Source: Channa striata
Taxonomy: Eukaryota > Chordata > Actinopteri > Anabantiformes > Channidae
NCBI GenBank assembly: GCA_033026295.1
Contig: CM065185.1
Span: 496,001 to 560,000 of the forward strand
Length of the DNA: 64,000 bases
Direction of reading: 5' to 3'
Shown: one piece after another, positions 21,728 through 31,828 of the stretch
Position numbering within the stretch: the first letter of the stretch is position 1
How the letters are laid out: each line of letters begins with the position of its first letter
Notes under the pieces: model-generated
The model's input: only the letters and a program-made list of their open reading frames with translations
Databases searched by the model: none
What the model was told of the DNA's origin: nothing
Translations under genes and position numbers: made by a program

Positions 21728-23698
21728 ATGGAGAACGACTGTAACGCTGAGACAGTGAATACCACGATGATTTCAGAGCTTGACCAACTGATTGGTGAGT
21801 TGCGTGGTATAAACGTCTTAATTGAAAAGTTGATTGATGAACACCAAAAAGAGCTGGAGTCTAACGTAGCCGAGTTCAACGATTTTAAGGAGAAGGTTAC
21901 TGAATGGGCGCTTGGAGTGCTTCAGCGCATGGAGGAGGCGCAAAGAGCAAATGCAGAAGTAAGTCCTGAGGACAGTGTGTCTATGACATCCAGGCACTCT
22001 AGGCTCAGTGCCAGATCAAGTTCTGCAACGTCAGCAGCTTCAACACGAGTCAAAGCCGCGATGGAATTGGTTAAGGCTGAGAATCTGAGACTTAAAGCAG
22101 AACAACTTAAGTTGACAGAACAACTTAAGTGGGCAGAACAACTTAGGGCAGAACAACTTAAGTTGACAGAACAACTTAAGGCGGAACAACTTACTCATAG
22201 GGTACAGGAGCTGCATCTTAAAGCAGAATATGAAAAAAGGCTTAAGGAACAAAGGGAGGAATTGGAAACTAGAATTAGAGCCACCGAGAAAGAGCCAGAG
22301 GCTTCCACCGTTCCTATTGGTGCCGAGTGGAGCAAGGTGATAAAAAACGAAGACCTAGAAATGGGGCGCTTCTGTACGGAGTTCAGAGAGATGGATCTGG
22401 ACGCAGAGACAGAGAAAATTGGGAGCTCCCATGCCGGGTATGGAGCATGTTACTCGCAGTTAGAGAAAAAGCAATATGGGGCTGGATCTTATGGAAACTT
22501 ACAAGCCAGATCGCAATACCCTGGTCCACAGTATCCTAGTGCAGATGTTAAGCATGAGGCATCACAGCATCAGAATTACATCTCTGAACCTATGGCTAAT
22601 CAACAAAGGCCAGGTACTTTACCTTCTCAGAGTATTTCTAATTTTTGGGGGGATCCTTTGGAGTATAGACCCTTCATAATGGCCTTTGAACATAATATTG
22701 AAAGTAAGACAGATGACTATCGTGATAGGCTCTACTTTTTGGAGCAGTACACAACAGGGCAACCTAGAGAGTTGGTGCGAAGTTGTCTTCCCATGGAAGC
22801 ACATCGTGGATATAAGGAGGCCAGGAGACTTTTAAAGGAGCATTTTGGCAATGAATATAAGATCTCTGTAGCCTATTTGGATAAGGTCGTAAATTGGCCA
22901 ACAATTAGAGCTGAAGATAGTGAAGCTCTACATTCGTTTGCACTTTTCCTTACTAGTTGTGGAAGTGCAATAACAGAGTTAGCATACCTAGCGGAGTTAG
23001 ATAGCGTACACAGCATTAGATCCATCATTTTAAAGCTTCCATATAAGCTGAGAGAGAAGTGGAGGAGTGTAGCTCTTAAAATTGAGATGAAGGACAGCCG
23101 TAGGACTACTTTTAAAGACTTAGTGGCATTCGTAAACGAAATGGCAATGGAGGCGTCGCATCCTTTGTTTGGAAACATTGGAGATAAATCCAAAGGGCAA
23201 GTAAAAATTCCGGTTGATAATAAGTCAGGAAGACAAGTGGGTGTAAAAAAGAGTTTCACCACCCATGTAACACCAAAGACTGTTCAAAAGGACATGACTT
23301 TAAAGCCAAGTCCTAACATGAAAGGCGTCACTAAGAACATCAAAGCCATGCAGGAGTCTAGTCTTTTCTGCCATGGTCAGCATGTCTTTAATGAATGTGC
23401 AAAACTTCTCAATTCACCCCACCAAGAGAAGGTTGACTTTCTCAAAAGTCGTGGACTATGCTTCAGTTGTCTGAAACCGGGTCACATGAGTAAATTGTGT
23501 CAGGAGAAATTAAACTGTCAGGTGTGCTCAAAGGCACACCCCACATTGCTGCATATAAAACACCAAGAAAATAGTGCAGTTAAAGAAGTAGGGACAGTTG
23601 AAAGTGACAAACAGAAAGTTTCCAGTGGTTTCGTCAGTACTAGTTTTAGTCAGGATTCGGATACGGGGCCCGGGACGCAGATGAAATTTTTGCCATAG
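21728..23698 (+). CDS. BEL/Pao retrotransposon Gag
   Basis: A 656-codon open frame. Residues ~20-60 and ~100-190 are predicted coiled coil, the latter with tandem KLTEQLK/KAEQL-type heptads. Residues ~300-440 (FWGDPLEYRPFIMAFE...LPYKLREKWRSVA) match the DUF1759 region of BEL/Pao Gag. Near residues 575-605 is a zinc knuckle CFSCLKPGHMSKLC plus a second Cys/His cluster (CQVCSKAH). It would package element RNA in particles. The frame stops just as the protease region begins in another frame (see next entry). The start is the first in-frame ATG after the truncated LTR. It is the only intact gene of the element. Confidence 0.88.
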   Translation: MENDCNAETVNTTMISELDQLIGELRGINVLIEKLIDEHQKELESNVAEFNDFKEKVTEWALGVLQRMEEAQRANAEVSPEDSVSMTSRHSRLSARSSSATSAASTRVKAAMELVKAENLRLKAEQLKLTEQLKWAEQLRAEQLKLTEQLKAEQLTHRVQELHLKAEYEKRLKEQREELETRIRATEKEPEASTVPIGAEWSKVIKNEDLEMGRFCTEFREMDLDAETEKIGSSHAGYGACYSQLEKKQYGAGSYGNLQARSQYPGPQYPSADVKHEASQHQNYISEPMANQQRPGTLPSQSISNFWGDPLEYRPFIMAFEHNIESKTDDYRDRLYFLEQYTTGQPRELVRSCLPMEAHRGYKEARRLLKEHFGNEYKISVAYLDKVVNWPTIRAEDSEALHSFALFLTSCGSAITELAYLAELDSVHSIRSIILKLPYKLREKWRSVALKIEMKDSRRTTFKDLVAFVNEMAMEASHPLFGNIGDKSKGQVKIPVDNKSGRQVGVKKSFTTHVTPKTVQKDMTLKPSPNMKGVTKNIKAMQESSLFCHGQHVFNECAKLLNSPHQEKVDFLKSRGLCFSCLKPGHMSKLCQEKLNCQVCSKAHPTLLHIKHQENSAVKEVGTVESDKQKVSSGFVSTSFSQDSDTGPGTQMKFLP

Positions 23699-24291
23699 TT
23701 CCTGTTCAAGTAAAGGCAAAGAAATGTGACAAAGTAATTCAGTCATATGCATTCTTAGATTCAGGCAGCAATGCTACATTTTGCACAGACAAACTTCTTA
23801 ATGAACTAAGTTTACGTGGGAAAAAGGTCAATCTTTTCATTACAACTGTGAGAGACAGTGGTGTTGTCACTAGCAACGTGGTGACAGAGTTGGAAGTGAG
23901 TCCTCTGCATGTGGATGACTTCATAGAGCTAAAAGAATTTTTTTCCCGAAGCAATATCCCAGTGAGCAAGAACAACACATAGACAAATGGCAACATCTTA
24001 GCGGAGTGAAATTACATTGAGGCTGATATAGGTCTTCTAATTGGAAACAAAGTAGCAAAGGCAGTAGAACCAGAGGTAATCCTCCCTTGCTTAAATGATG
24101 GGCCTTATGCCGTCAGAACCAGGCTGGGATGGACAGTTAATGGGCCGCTGAGAGAGGGTGGTTGTAGTAAAACAGGAAAGGGAATAAGACCAGTTCTGTC
24201 AAATCGCATATCTGTAGCAAAGCTAGAGAATCTGTGGAAGGAACAATTCAAATATGACTTTCCTGAAGGAGCTCAAGAGGAGGATCAGGGG
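23660..24291 (+). pseudogene. BEL/Pao protease and linker, frameshifted
   Basis: After a one-base frame change near 23680, the sequence codes IVPVQVKAKK then YAFLDSGSNATFC, a retroviral-type aspartic protease active site (DSG). Two further frame changes near 23960 and 24020 separate this from IEADIGLLIGNKVAKAVEP and RLGWTVNGPL, which lead into the RT frame. In BEL elements gag, protease and RT are one polyprotein, so these breaks disable the copy. Confidence 0.8.
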
Positions 24292-25824
24292 ATGTCTAAG
24301 GCAGATCACCTATTTATGGAAAGGGTGGCGCAATCTGCCAAAATAACAAACGGCCACTACTGCATTAACTTACCACTAAAGGACTTGAATGTTAAAATGC
24401 CTAACAATCGTGCTGTGGCAGAGCAAGGTGCAGTGAATCTCAAGAGGAAGTTTCTCAAGAATCCCTCATTTAAATTGGAGTACATCACTTTCATGAAGGA
24501 TATGATCACTAAAGGGTATGCAGCTAAAGTTCCGGATAAGGGTCTTGACCGCAGTGATGGAAAAGTTTGGTATATTCCTCACCATGGAGTGTATCATCCC
24601 AAGAAGCACAAGCTTCGTGTAGTGTTTGACTGTGGGGCATCATATCAGGGCACCTCCTTAAACGAACAACTTCTACAAGGCCCAAACCTTACTAGCACCA
24701 TAATTGGCATTCTAACTAGGTTTCATCAAGAACCTGTGGCGATAGTAGCTGACGTGGAAGCCATGTTCCACCAGGTAAAGGTTCCGCAGGAAGATGCTGA
24801 CTTGCTTAGATTCTTGTGGTGGCCAGACGGTGACACCACTCAGCCAATGGGTGAATTCAGAATGGAAGTGCATCTGTTCGGGGCCACTTCTTCGCCTAGT
24901 TGTGCAAGCTATGCTCTCCGGCGATGTGCCGAAGATAACATACATCTGTTCGAAGCTTGTACAATAAATACAGTATTACAGAATTTTTATGTCGACGACT
25001 GCTTGAAATCTGTCGAGTCTGTTGACAAAGCTAAAGACCTCTACCAGAGTCTGAAGGCTGTATGTCGGAAGGGTGGCTTCAGACTAAATAAATGGATATC
25101 TAACAATAGAGTGGTGTTGGCGGCAATACCGGAGGAGGAGAAGGCAAAGGAAGTAAAGGACCTGGATTTGGATCAAAACACGCTTCCAGTGGAGAGAGTG
25201 TTGGGCGTGCAATGGTGCATACAGTCAGATCAGTTCAAGTTCAAAATTTCCATCCAAAATAAACCTCCCACTAAAAGGGGAATTCTGTCCATGTTAAGCT
25301 CGGTATATGATCCTTTGGGAATACTAGCACCTGTGACTTTAGCAGCCAGAAATATTATGCAGGAGCTTTGCAGGATGAAGTTAGGATGGGATGAGACCGT
25401 ACCTGAACATTTCACACAGAAATGGCTCCAATGGGTACAGGGTCTGCAACAATTACGCGACTTTGGAATAGAACGATGCTTCAAACCAGGGAGCTTTGGT
25501 CAGCCAATTTCCGCTCAGCTGCATCATTTTTCAGATGCCAGCGAGGTGGGCTATGGAACAGTAACCTACCTGTTTCAACAAAACAGAACCAATGATGTTC
25601 AATGTGCCTTTGTGTTTGGAAAGGCAAGAGTTGCCCCCCTAAGGCCAATAACTATCCCGCGCTTGGAACTCACTGCAGCAACATTAGCGGTACGTGTGGA
25701 CAGAATGCTGAAGAAGGAGCTGCAGGTACCATTAGAAAATTCTGTGTATTGGACTGACAGCACAGCAGTGTTAATGTACATCAGCAATGACACCACAAGG
25801 TTTCGCATGTTTGTGGCTATTTGA
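24292..25824 (+). pseudogene. BEL/Pao reverse transcriptase and RNase H start
   Basis: 510 open codons. RT blocks in order: WYIPHHGVYHPKKHKLRVVFD, the catalytic-Asp block IVADVEAMFHQV, FGATSSPSCA, and the active site FYVDDCL at about residues 234-240, followed by the BEL-typical 'A17' extension (LGVQWCIQSDQF, LSSVYDPLGILAPV). The RNase H-like part has HHFSDASEVGYG and PRLELTAATLA, ending VYWTDSTAVLMYI. The frame stops at a TGA (25822-25824), probably CGA to TGA. The protein actually begins upstream of the listed ATG as part of the polyprotein. Confidence 0.88.
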
Positions 25825-25830
25825 GTTTCG

Positions 25831-26469
25831 GTGATTCAGCAGGGTTCAACAGTCCCACAATGGCACTATGTAAATTCCCAACAGAATCCAGCAGACAGCA
25901 CATCAAGAGGTCTGAGTGTGTACGCCTTCATGCGAAATAAGCTCTGGGTGTCGGGTCCGGACTTCCTTACACAGGCAACTGAGAAATGGCCAAGGAATCC
26001 CGATCACTGGCAAGAACTAGAAACAGCTGATCCAGAGGTCAGAGAAAGGATCGTTGCAAATGTCCTTGTCACTAAGGAAATCCCGGACACAATGCAAAGC
26101 TTGATAGATTATTATTCATCCTGGACACGACTAAAACGGGCAGTAGCATGGCTGCTTAGACTAAAACAAACACTCTTAATCGCGTCTAGAAAGAGAAAGG
26201 AGCTAGCTGAAATTCTAGCTCGCAATGGGAAGGATATAGCTAAGCAACATGAACAGCTTCATATCCAAATGCTGAAATTCAAATTAACTCTCGCCAACAA
26301 GGATTTGAAAGCGGATGACCTACAGGAAGCGGAGGCCGAAATAGTTCGTCACTGCCAACGAGTAAACTTTCCGGAGGAGATAGCGGCTCTGCTAAAAGGA
26401 GAACCAGTGAAACGGAGTAGCCACATACATAAGCTCAACCCACTGCTTCAGGATGGAATCTTCGTGTAG
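25831..26469 (+). pseudogene. BEL/Pao RNase H end and spacer
   Basis: Same frame as the preceding RT, past the nonsense codon: VPQWHYVNSQQNPADSTSRG is the conserved end of the RNase H-like domain, then a connecting region (ATEKWPRNPDHWQELET, WTRLKRAVAWLLRL) and a charged helical stretch ending HKLNPLLQDG. A one-base frameshift near 26458 breaks the link to integrase. The 25976-26193 part is duplicated in inverse at 20942-21170. Confidence 0.85.
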
Positions 26470-26492
26470 GTGGTAGGCTTACCCAAGGCGCC

Positions 26493-27262
26493 ATGCCAGA
26501 GGAGTCCAAACACCCAGCTATTCTGCCTAAATATCACAAGATAACTCACTTAATGCTACGGGAAATCCATGAAAGGGTAGGCCATGGCGGCCGCAACCAT
26601 GTTCTGTCTTTTTTACGTCGAAGATATTGGACTCCAAATGCAAACTCAGCAATCAGAAAAGTTCTGTCTCAGTGTAAAACCTGTAGAAGATTGCATGGGG
26701 CAACGGGGTGGCAACAAATGGCAGACCTCCCACTCAGCAGAGTCTTGCCAGATGAACCACCTTTTACTAAAGCAGGTGTTGATTACTTTGGACCTTTTAC
26801 TGTAAAACAAGGAAGAACCACTGCAAAAAGATATGGCGTTATATTCACATGCTTGGCTACTCGAGCAATCCACATTGAAGTGGCAACGTCCCTGGACACA
26901 GACTCCTTCATTAATGCTCTGAGACGTTTCATTGCAAGAAGGGGTCAGGTCACACTAATATGCTCTGATAATGGAACAAACTTTGTCGGAGCTGAATGGG
27001 AGCTTAAAAAGTCCATAAAGGAATGGAACACGTCAAACATAGACAGCATGTTAAGTCAACGTGGCATCAGATGGATGTTCAATCCCCCATCTGGCTCTCA
27101 TTACGGAGGAGTGTTGGAGCGTATGATCCGTTCCATCAGAAAAATACTGAATGCTACCCTAAGAGATCAACGCCTGACTGAAGAGGGTCTGCAAACATTT
27201 CTCTGCGAAGCCGAATCCATACTAAACAGTCGGCGATAACTGCGGCATCTAATGAGCCAATG
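26493..27262 (+). pseudogene. BEL/Pao integrase, 3'-truncated
   Basis: Contains the HHCC zinc-binding domain (IHERVGHGGRNH, CKTCRR) and a DDE core: VDYFGPF (first Asp), ICSDNGTNF (second Asp), and SHYGGVLERMIRSI (catalytic Glu). The frame ends at SILNSRR (27239); homology continues in another frame for about 8 codons to 27262 and stops. The C-terminal integrase domain and 3' LTR are missing, so the element is 3'-truncated as well as broken. Integrase would insert the cDNA in the nucleus. Confidence 0.87.
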
Positions 27263-27546
27263 TTAACTTTTAAATTAGGATTTACAAATCCTCCCAACTT
27301 TTTTGGAATCAGGGTTGTACATTGCAAAAGTACATTTATGAGGTTACTTGTTTAAAACACTGAAATGAAATTATCCATTGTTGCAGTTTTCAGTTCAGAG
27401 GAAAGCGAAAGACACATGTCTGTGTACCTGCAGGACAAGGATAGGGGGAAATGAGGTGGACGTGTGGTGGGAGTGTGCAGTACTCAAAATAAGATTTGTT
27501 GCAATTTCTGCAGGGTGGTGTGAGTATGAGTTCCAGTAGGAAACTG
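27263..27546. other. Flank after truncated BEL element
   Basis: Short unclassified sequence; the block 'cccaacttttttggaatcag' resembles a motif common in fish repeats. No gene is seen. Confidence 0.4.
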
Positions 27547-28093
27547 GAACTACCATATCATCCTAATAGACCACTTTGATCTCAGAATGCAGGCCTACCT
27601 GTGGTTCCCAGAATTTCCAAAAGAAAAATCGAAGGCAGAGCCTTTAGCTATCAAGCTCCTTTCCTGTGGAACCATCTCCGAGTCCAGATTTGGGAAGCAG
27701 ACACCCTCTCTACTTTTAAGACAAGGCTTCTCTTTGATAAAGCTTAAAGTTAGTTATAGACCTGCTGGTATAGGTTTAGACTGCTGGGGGACCAACCCCT
27801 GATGCACTGAGACACTTTCCTCCTCGCAGCCTCACATTTATATGTCACCACTGTATGACATTAACTCTGTTTCTCTGTCTCTGTCTCCCTCTCTCTGTCC
27901 CTCTATTCAGGTGTCCCTGGCTTCGGAGCTGTGTATCTTCCAGTGCACAGCTAGTGGTCCTACCAACCTGCCCAATGTTTTCCACTTACCCCAACCGGTC
28001 AAAGCAGTTGGCCGCCCACCCCGAACCTGGTTCTGCTGGAGGTTTCTTCCGTTAAAGGCAGTTTTTCTCTCCACTGTTGCCTATGGCTGGTAA
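27547..28093 (+). mobile_element. L2 LINE C-terminal end and 3' UTR
   Basis: Begins with the decayed L2 C-terminal coding region ('ccatatcatcctaatagacc', 'ctatcaagctcc', 'aagcagacaccctctctact', 'tttgataaagctta') and continues into the shared L2 3' UTR through 'gttgcctatggctgg'. The distal 3' tail is missing. Confidence 0.85.
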
Positions 28094-29584
28094 CAAAGAT
28101 CTGGACATTTTTTCCACCACTGCTGTGATTGTAAAATAGATAAATTAAGTTTGGTTTTGTTTAGATGTATCAGTTCCTGGCATCTTCTGCCATCCAGCAT
28201 CCAAAAGCATCAAACCCAAGTTCTCTTACATCTGAGGCTCTGAGTGTAAGGCTTTATGTGAAATTATGTCTTTGTGATTTCTGGTAAATAAGGTGATCAT
28301 ACCAGTCCAGCTGAAGGTGTCTAGTTAATGTGTTGAATGGCATGGCACATGCAGCTGTGAAGAATTAGAGATATTCACAGTTTTTTTCTGTTTTTTTAAA
28401 AATGAACAAGAATGGAAGGTTTACTTTTGCTCTGTGAAAGTAAATTAATGGATTATTGGGAAAGAGCGGTTCTTCCCAGGTGTTTTATTTTATTATTGCC
28501 TCAATAGTTCAAAAGTTCTTGACAACTAAAGTAGAATTGATTCAGTTAGAGGCATAAGTGCTGTAGCTATAGGACTGACTAATGACTTTTCTGGGTGGGA
28601 TACAGTATGTGTGTGTGTGTGGCTTCTGTCTTGCTACATACAGGTTAATTCTGCAAGAGGTAAAACTAGAACATTTGGCCACTTTACACCACAATTTAGT
28701 TTTTATCCTTTTAGAGTGCCTGATAACTACTGCAACTTACAAAGGAATGCTCCTTTTTTACCTATGTGATCTCCCGTCCCAAACTTTAACCCTTACAATG
28801 CAGGACTCCTGTCTGCTGCGTTCTGATCTTTTTCTTTTATCCTTGAAAAGTATGTTCTCTTGTTTATCCTGTGTTCACATTTGTCCTCGACCTTCACTTT
28901 CTCTCCTTTTTACCTCGTCCTTTCTGTGTGATTCCTGTGCATCTTTTGTTTAGTTTTTTGTCTGTTGATGTTGTCAATCCTCGTTCTAGGTCTCTATGGT
29001 CAAAAACAGGTTTGGATTAGAATAAAAATTAAGCCTTGGACTTTTGCCCAGACCAGCCTGACAGAGCCCAACATTCTTGCAATGTCCCTTTACCAAAAAA
29101 ATCTATTCTATATTGTAAAAATATGCAACATTTGTAATTTGATATTAATGCAAAAGCATAAATTTCCTCGAAGGAGCACTAGGTTCTTTAAGCTGAACCA
29201 TGCTATGATTAACATATTTCCTGAACTGCCAATGGTCCACACCAGAAACAATCAAGTTAATTAAACAATACAATTTGACCAAAGATCATTCTTTCATCAG
29301 ACTTTGTCTGTTTCTCTGAAGAAAGACACAAAAGAACCAGCTCTTTTCAATTATTTATTAATCTACAATTACAGAAAATATTGATAAATGTGAGCATGCA
29401 TAGGGATATATGGAATATATGTAATAAATGAACAACAAAACATGAAATAACCAATTTAAAGTAAACGGATAAATGAACCAGGTATGCAAGCGTGTGTGAT
29501 GAATTTGGGCTAGAGATAGGAGTCTAGTTACTATTTTCTTTAAGTAACTACTTTACAAGTAGTAAAGATACTTGTGACTCTGCA
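28094..29584. other. No recognisable gene or repeat
   Basis: A short TG tract lies near 28607-28622. ORFs on the plus strand at 28582-29264 lack recognisable features. Confidence 0.5.
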
Positions 29585-29784
29585 CTGAGCCACTTTCCTC
29601 TTTTCTTCACTCTCTCCTCTCACCCCACATTTATAATGTCACCCCTGTATGACATTAACAGCGTGTCTTCTTTGATCCGTAGTCATCTTTCTCTCTCTCT
29701 GTCTCCCTTTCTCTGTCCCTGTCTCAGGTGTCCCCGGCTTTGGAGCTGTGTGTCTCCCAGTGCACAGCTACTGGTCCTACTACA
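29585..29784 (+). mobile_element. L2 LINE 3' UTR, 3'-truncated
   Basis: Matches the L2 3' UTR from 'ctgcactgagccactttcct' through 'gcacagctactggtcctac', then stops abruptly at exon-like sequence of the pseudogene described next. Confidence 0.8.
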
Positions 29785-29789
29785 GCTTC

Positions 29790-30215
29790 ACAAAACCCCT
29801 GCTGATCTTCTCATATTACCTTTTTACCCTTGCTGTTGTAATCCCATGTTATAACAACAGTCTCATCATCCGCTCCGCCAAGGTCATCCTCTGGATCCCA
29901 CTCCACAGTATCATCCTCGTCCCCATCTAGTTCTGGAATACCTTTGGAAGTTTCATGAGAGTTGTACCCACATTCTATTTGTGGGGAGTTGTCACAAACT
30001 GCACTTGTCAGATTAATAATTTCAAAGCATGAGTCAGGGAAATAATGCAAAGGCTGGAGAGTGGGATACCAAAGATTCTCATCACCCTCCCATGAATCTG
30101 GATTCTGTTTTTCAGTGTCTTTTGAGGTTGAAATAAAGTAATGAGATGTCCCCGCACCTTGAGGTTTCAGTCTCACAGGTTACCCTTTCTTTTTTTGTGG
30201 TTCTTGGTGGCATCT
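29790..30215 (-). pseudogene. Exon-like remnant of a teleost 'G2E3-like' multicopy gene (downstream exon)
   Basis: Minus strand. A 121-codon open stretch begins after an acceptor-like 'aatattccag' near 30205 and ends with DYNSKGKK followed by GTAATA, a possible donor. The protein is acidic (DGDEDDTVEWDPEDDLGGADDE) with an EIINLTS motif. From recall, acidic segments with such motifs follow the domain encoded at 30770-31452 in a large family of uncharacterised teleost proteins, some annotated G2/M-phase-specific E3 ligase-like. This part is open, but the upstream exon is broken. Function unknown; assignment tentative. Confidence 0.5.
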
Positions 30216-30328
30216 GGAATATTTTATAGTTAGTACAAACAAATGCAATAGTTCTAATTTAAAATATTGGTAGTGAGAAGTACACAATCATAATTCATTA
30301 ACCTTGCTGTGCACAAAATACTGTACAT

Positions 30329-30650
30329 ACACCAATCAGCCAGAACATTAATTACACGTGTACCATGTGAGACAATCAAGTACAGCAGCTCTGCTATGAA
30401 ATTTACTTTTGCAAGGATATAATTTCTCTGTTGAAACTGTCTAAAATGTTATCGAGGTCAAAGTGGATGGTGAAGTCATACTGGAATGCAATTTAAGATA
30501 GATGCTACTAATGTTTTGGCCACTCTATATAGAAAATGAAAAAGGGAACCAAAACGTTAGAACCACCTCTTATATATAATATATGTACTCCAGTATGACT
30601 CCACCATCCACTATGAACCCAATAAGAACCACAGATTAGTTTTATCACCT
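30329..30650. repeat. Foldback dispersed repeat, copy 3
   Basis: Starts 'caccaatcagccagaacatt' and shares 'gaggtcaaagtgg', 'tcatactgga' and 'taatgttttggccac' with copies at 8229 and 18663. The arm at about 30454-30520 is mirrored at 30548-30618 (aaaacgttag, 'ctccagtatgactccaccatccact'-type block split by mismatches). It lies between the two pseudogene exons, i.e. in what would be an intron. Confidence 0.65.
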
Positions 30651-30769
30651 TTCTGGCTGCAACCATAGAAATTAGATGATTTTCATAAAGCACATGTACA
30701 AAAAGTTTTAAGTTTTAATTTCCATGCTCTACTAGTCATGTCATCAAATCAACTGCATAAACATTAGAT

Positions 30770-31452
30770 ACCTTTTCAGGCAATTTTGAATTTATACTCC
30801 CAACGGATGAATCCTTAGATAAGGATCCTCACTGAATTCATCCACTTCATATGAATCATCTGTTAAAGGTGCTTCTTTTTTTGTGCATATGTAAAAGCTA
30901 AGCTACTTCAGTTTGATATGTTCATAAAGTTTGCTAATAGTGTCATCCAAAGGAATATGGTTTCTTTAAAAATCACAGGCACCAAAGCTCTCCCTTTTGT
31001 TGAATGCCCATATGGGAAAAACAGCTCCTTTCCCATTCCCAAAATCTGAGCAACAGCTGTTGTTTTTTCAACTGTTGCAAGTCTTGTTCCTCCACCGTTT
31101 TTAGTCCTCACTTGGTGATATTCATTATTACTCAAATGAAGCCACCGAATTTCAATCTTCTTTGAAGTCTTTTCTCCTGCATTGTTTCTCTGCTTCGCCA
31201 TCCCCTCGCATGTTGCTTGAAAAACAATTGATGTACTACACAAGACTCCTTTGTTGTTTGATTTCATTTTCCGTGTTCCTATTTTATTTCTTATTTTTTG
31301 TAAAAGAGCCTCTTTATCAGTGCTGCATCTTGTTTGTAAACAAAATGAGAGGACAGAAAGCCGATCACCATATGAAGGGATATGTTTTGCCATTTGTTCA
31401 GTCAAATTGCTGTCCATCAGTCATGATGGACAGCACTGCCATGTCAATCTGC
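30770..31452 (-). pseudogene. Exon-like remnant of a teleost 'G2E3-like' multicopy gene (N-terminal exon)
   Basis: Minus strand. A strong 3' splice site (TTTTGTCTTTGCAG) ends at about 31452. The likely start is the ATG at 31417, opening a 169-codon frame: EQMAKHIPSYGDRL, a basic linker, then IEIRWLHLSNNEYHQVRTKNGGG and LFFPYGHSTKGRALV. The RWLH...QVRTKxGGGTR...LFFP pattern matches, from recall, the N-terminal domain of an expanded teleost family some of whose members end in a HECT ligase domain. Near 30950 a frameshift moves the ending (PLDDTISKLYEHIKLK-like) out of frame, and a TAG follows, before LSFYICTKKEAPL. It is therefore a pseudogene. Confidence 0.55.
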
Positions 31453-31828
31453 AAAGACAAAATGCATTAAAATGTAATACGTTCAATGGGAATGTGTATA
31501 ACAGAGAGGAGGATAAAAGTCAAAATATTTTTTGTGTTTCAATGGAAAACACTAGCAATAATAAGGTAGTAGTACAAGAGATTGTACATTGAAGAATCAG
31601 AGAGAAAGCTACCATATTTTATCATAAGACCAACCTAGCACGTGCAACCTATTCATGCTCATGTTGTAGCTAGAGAGATTGCAGGGAATTTAAACCAAAA
31701 AGCTCAGATCTCGCAAAGGTTTGCAAGAACTCGAAAAGGTTTAGCGCTTTTTGAAACTTTCTAAGTCCACTAGTCCTGAGAAAAAGTACATAGCACTTGC
31801 GTTTGACTGAGAACTGCCATTGTTCCAT
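31453..31828. other. No recognisable feature
   Basis: Upstream of the pseudogene exon; no promoter or repeat recognised. Confidence 0.4.

Noticed and set aside
23660..23720. Programmed -1 frameshift between BEL gag and pol
   Set aside because: No convincing slippery heptamer or downstream structure, and further frameshifts and stops downstream show the copy is simply decayed.
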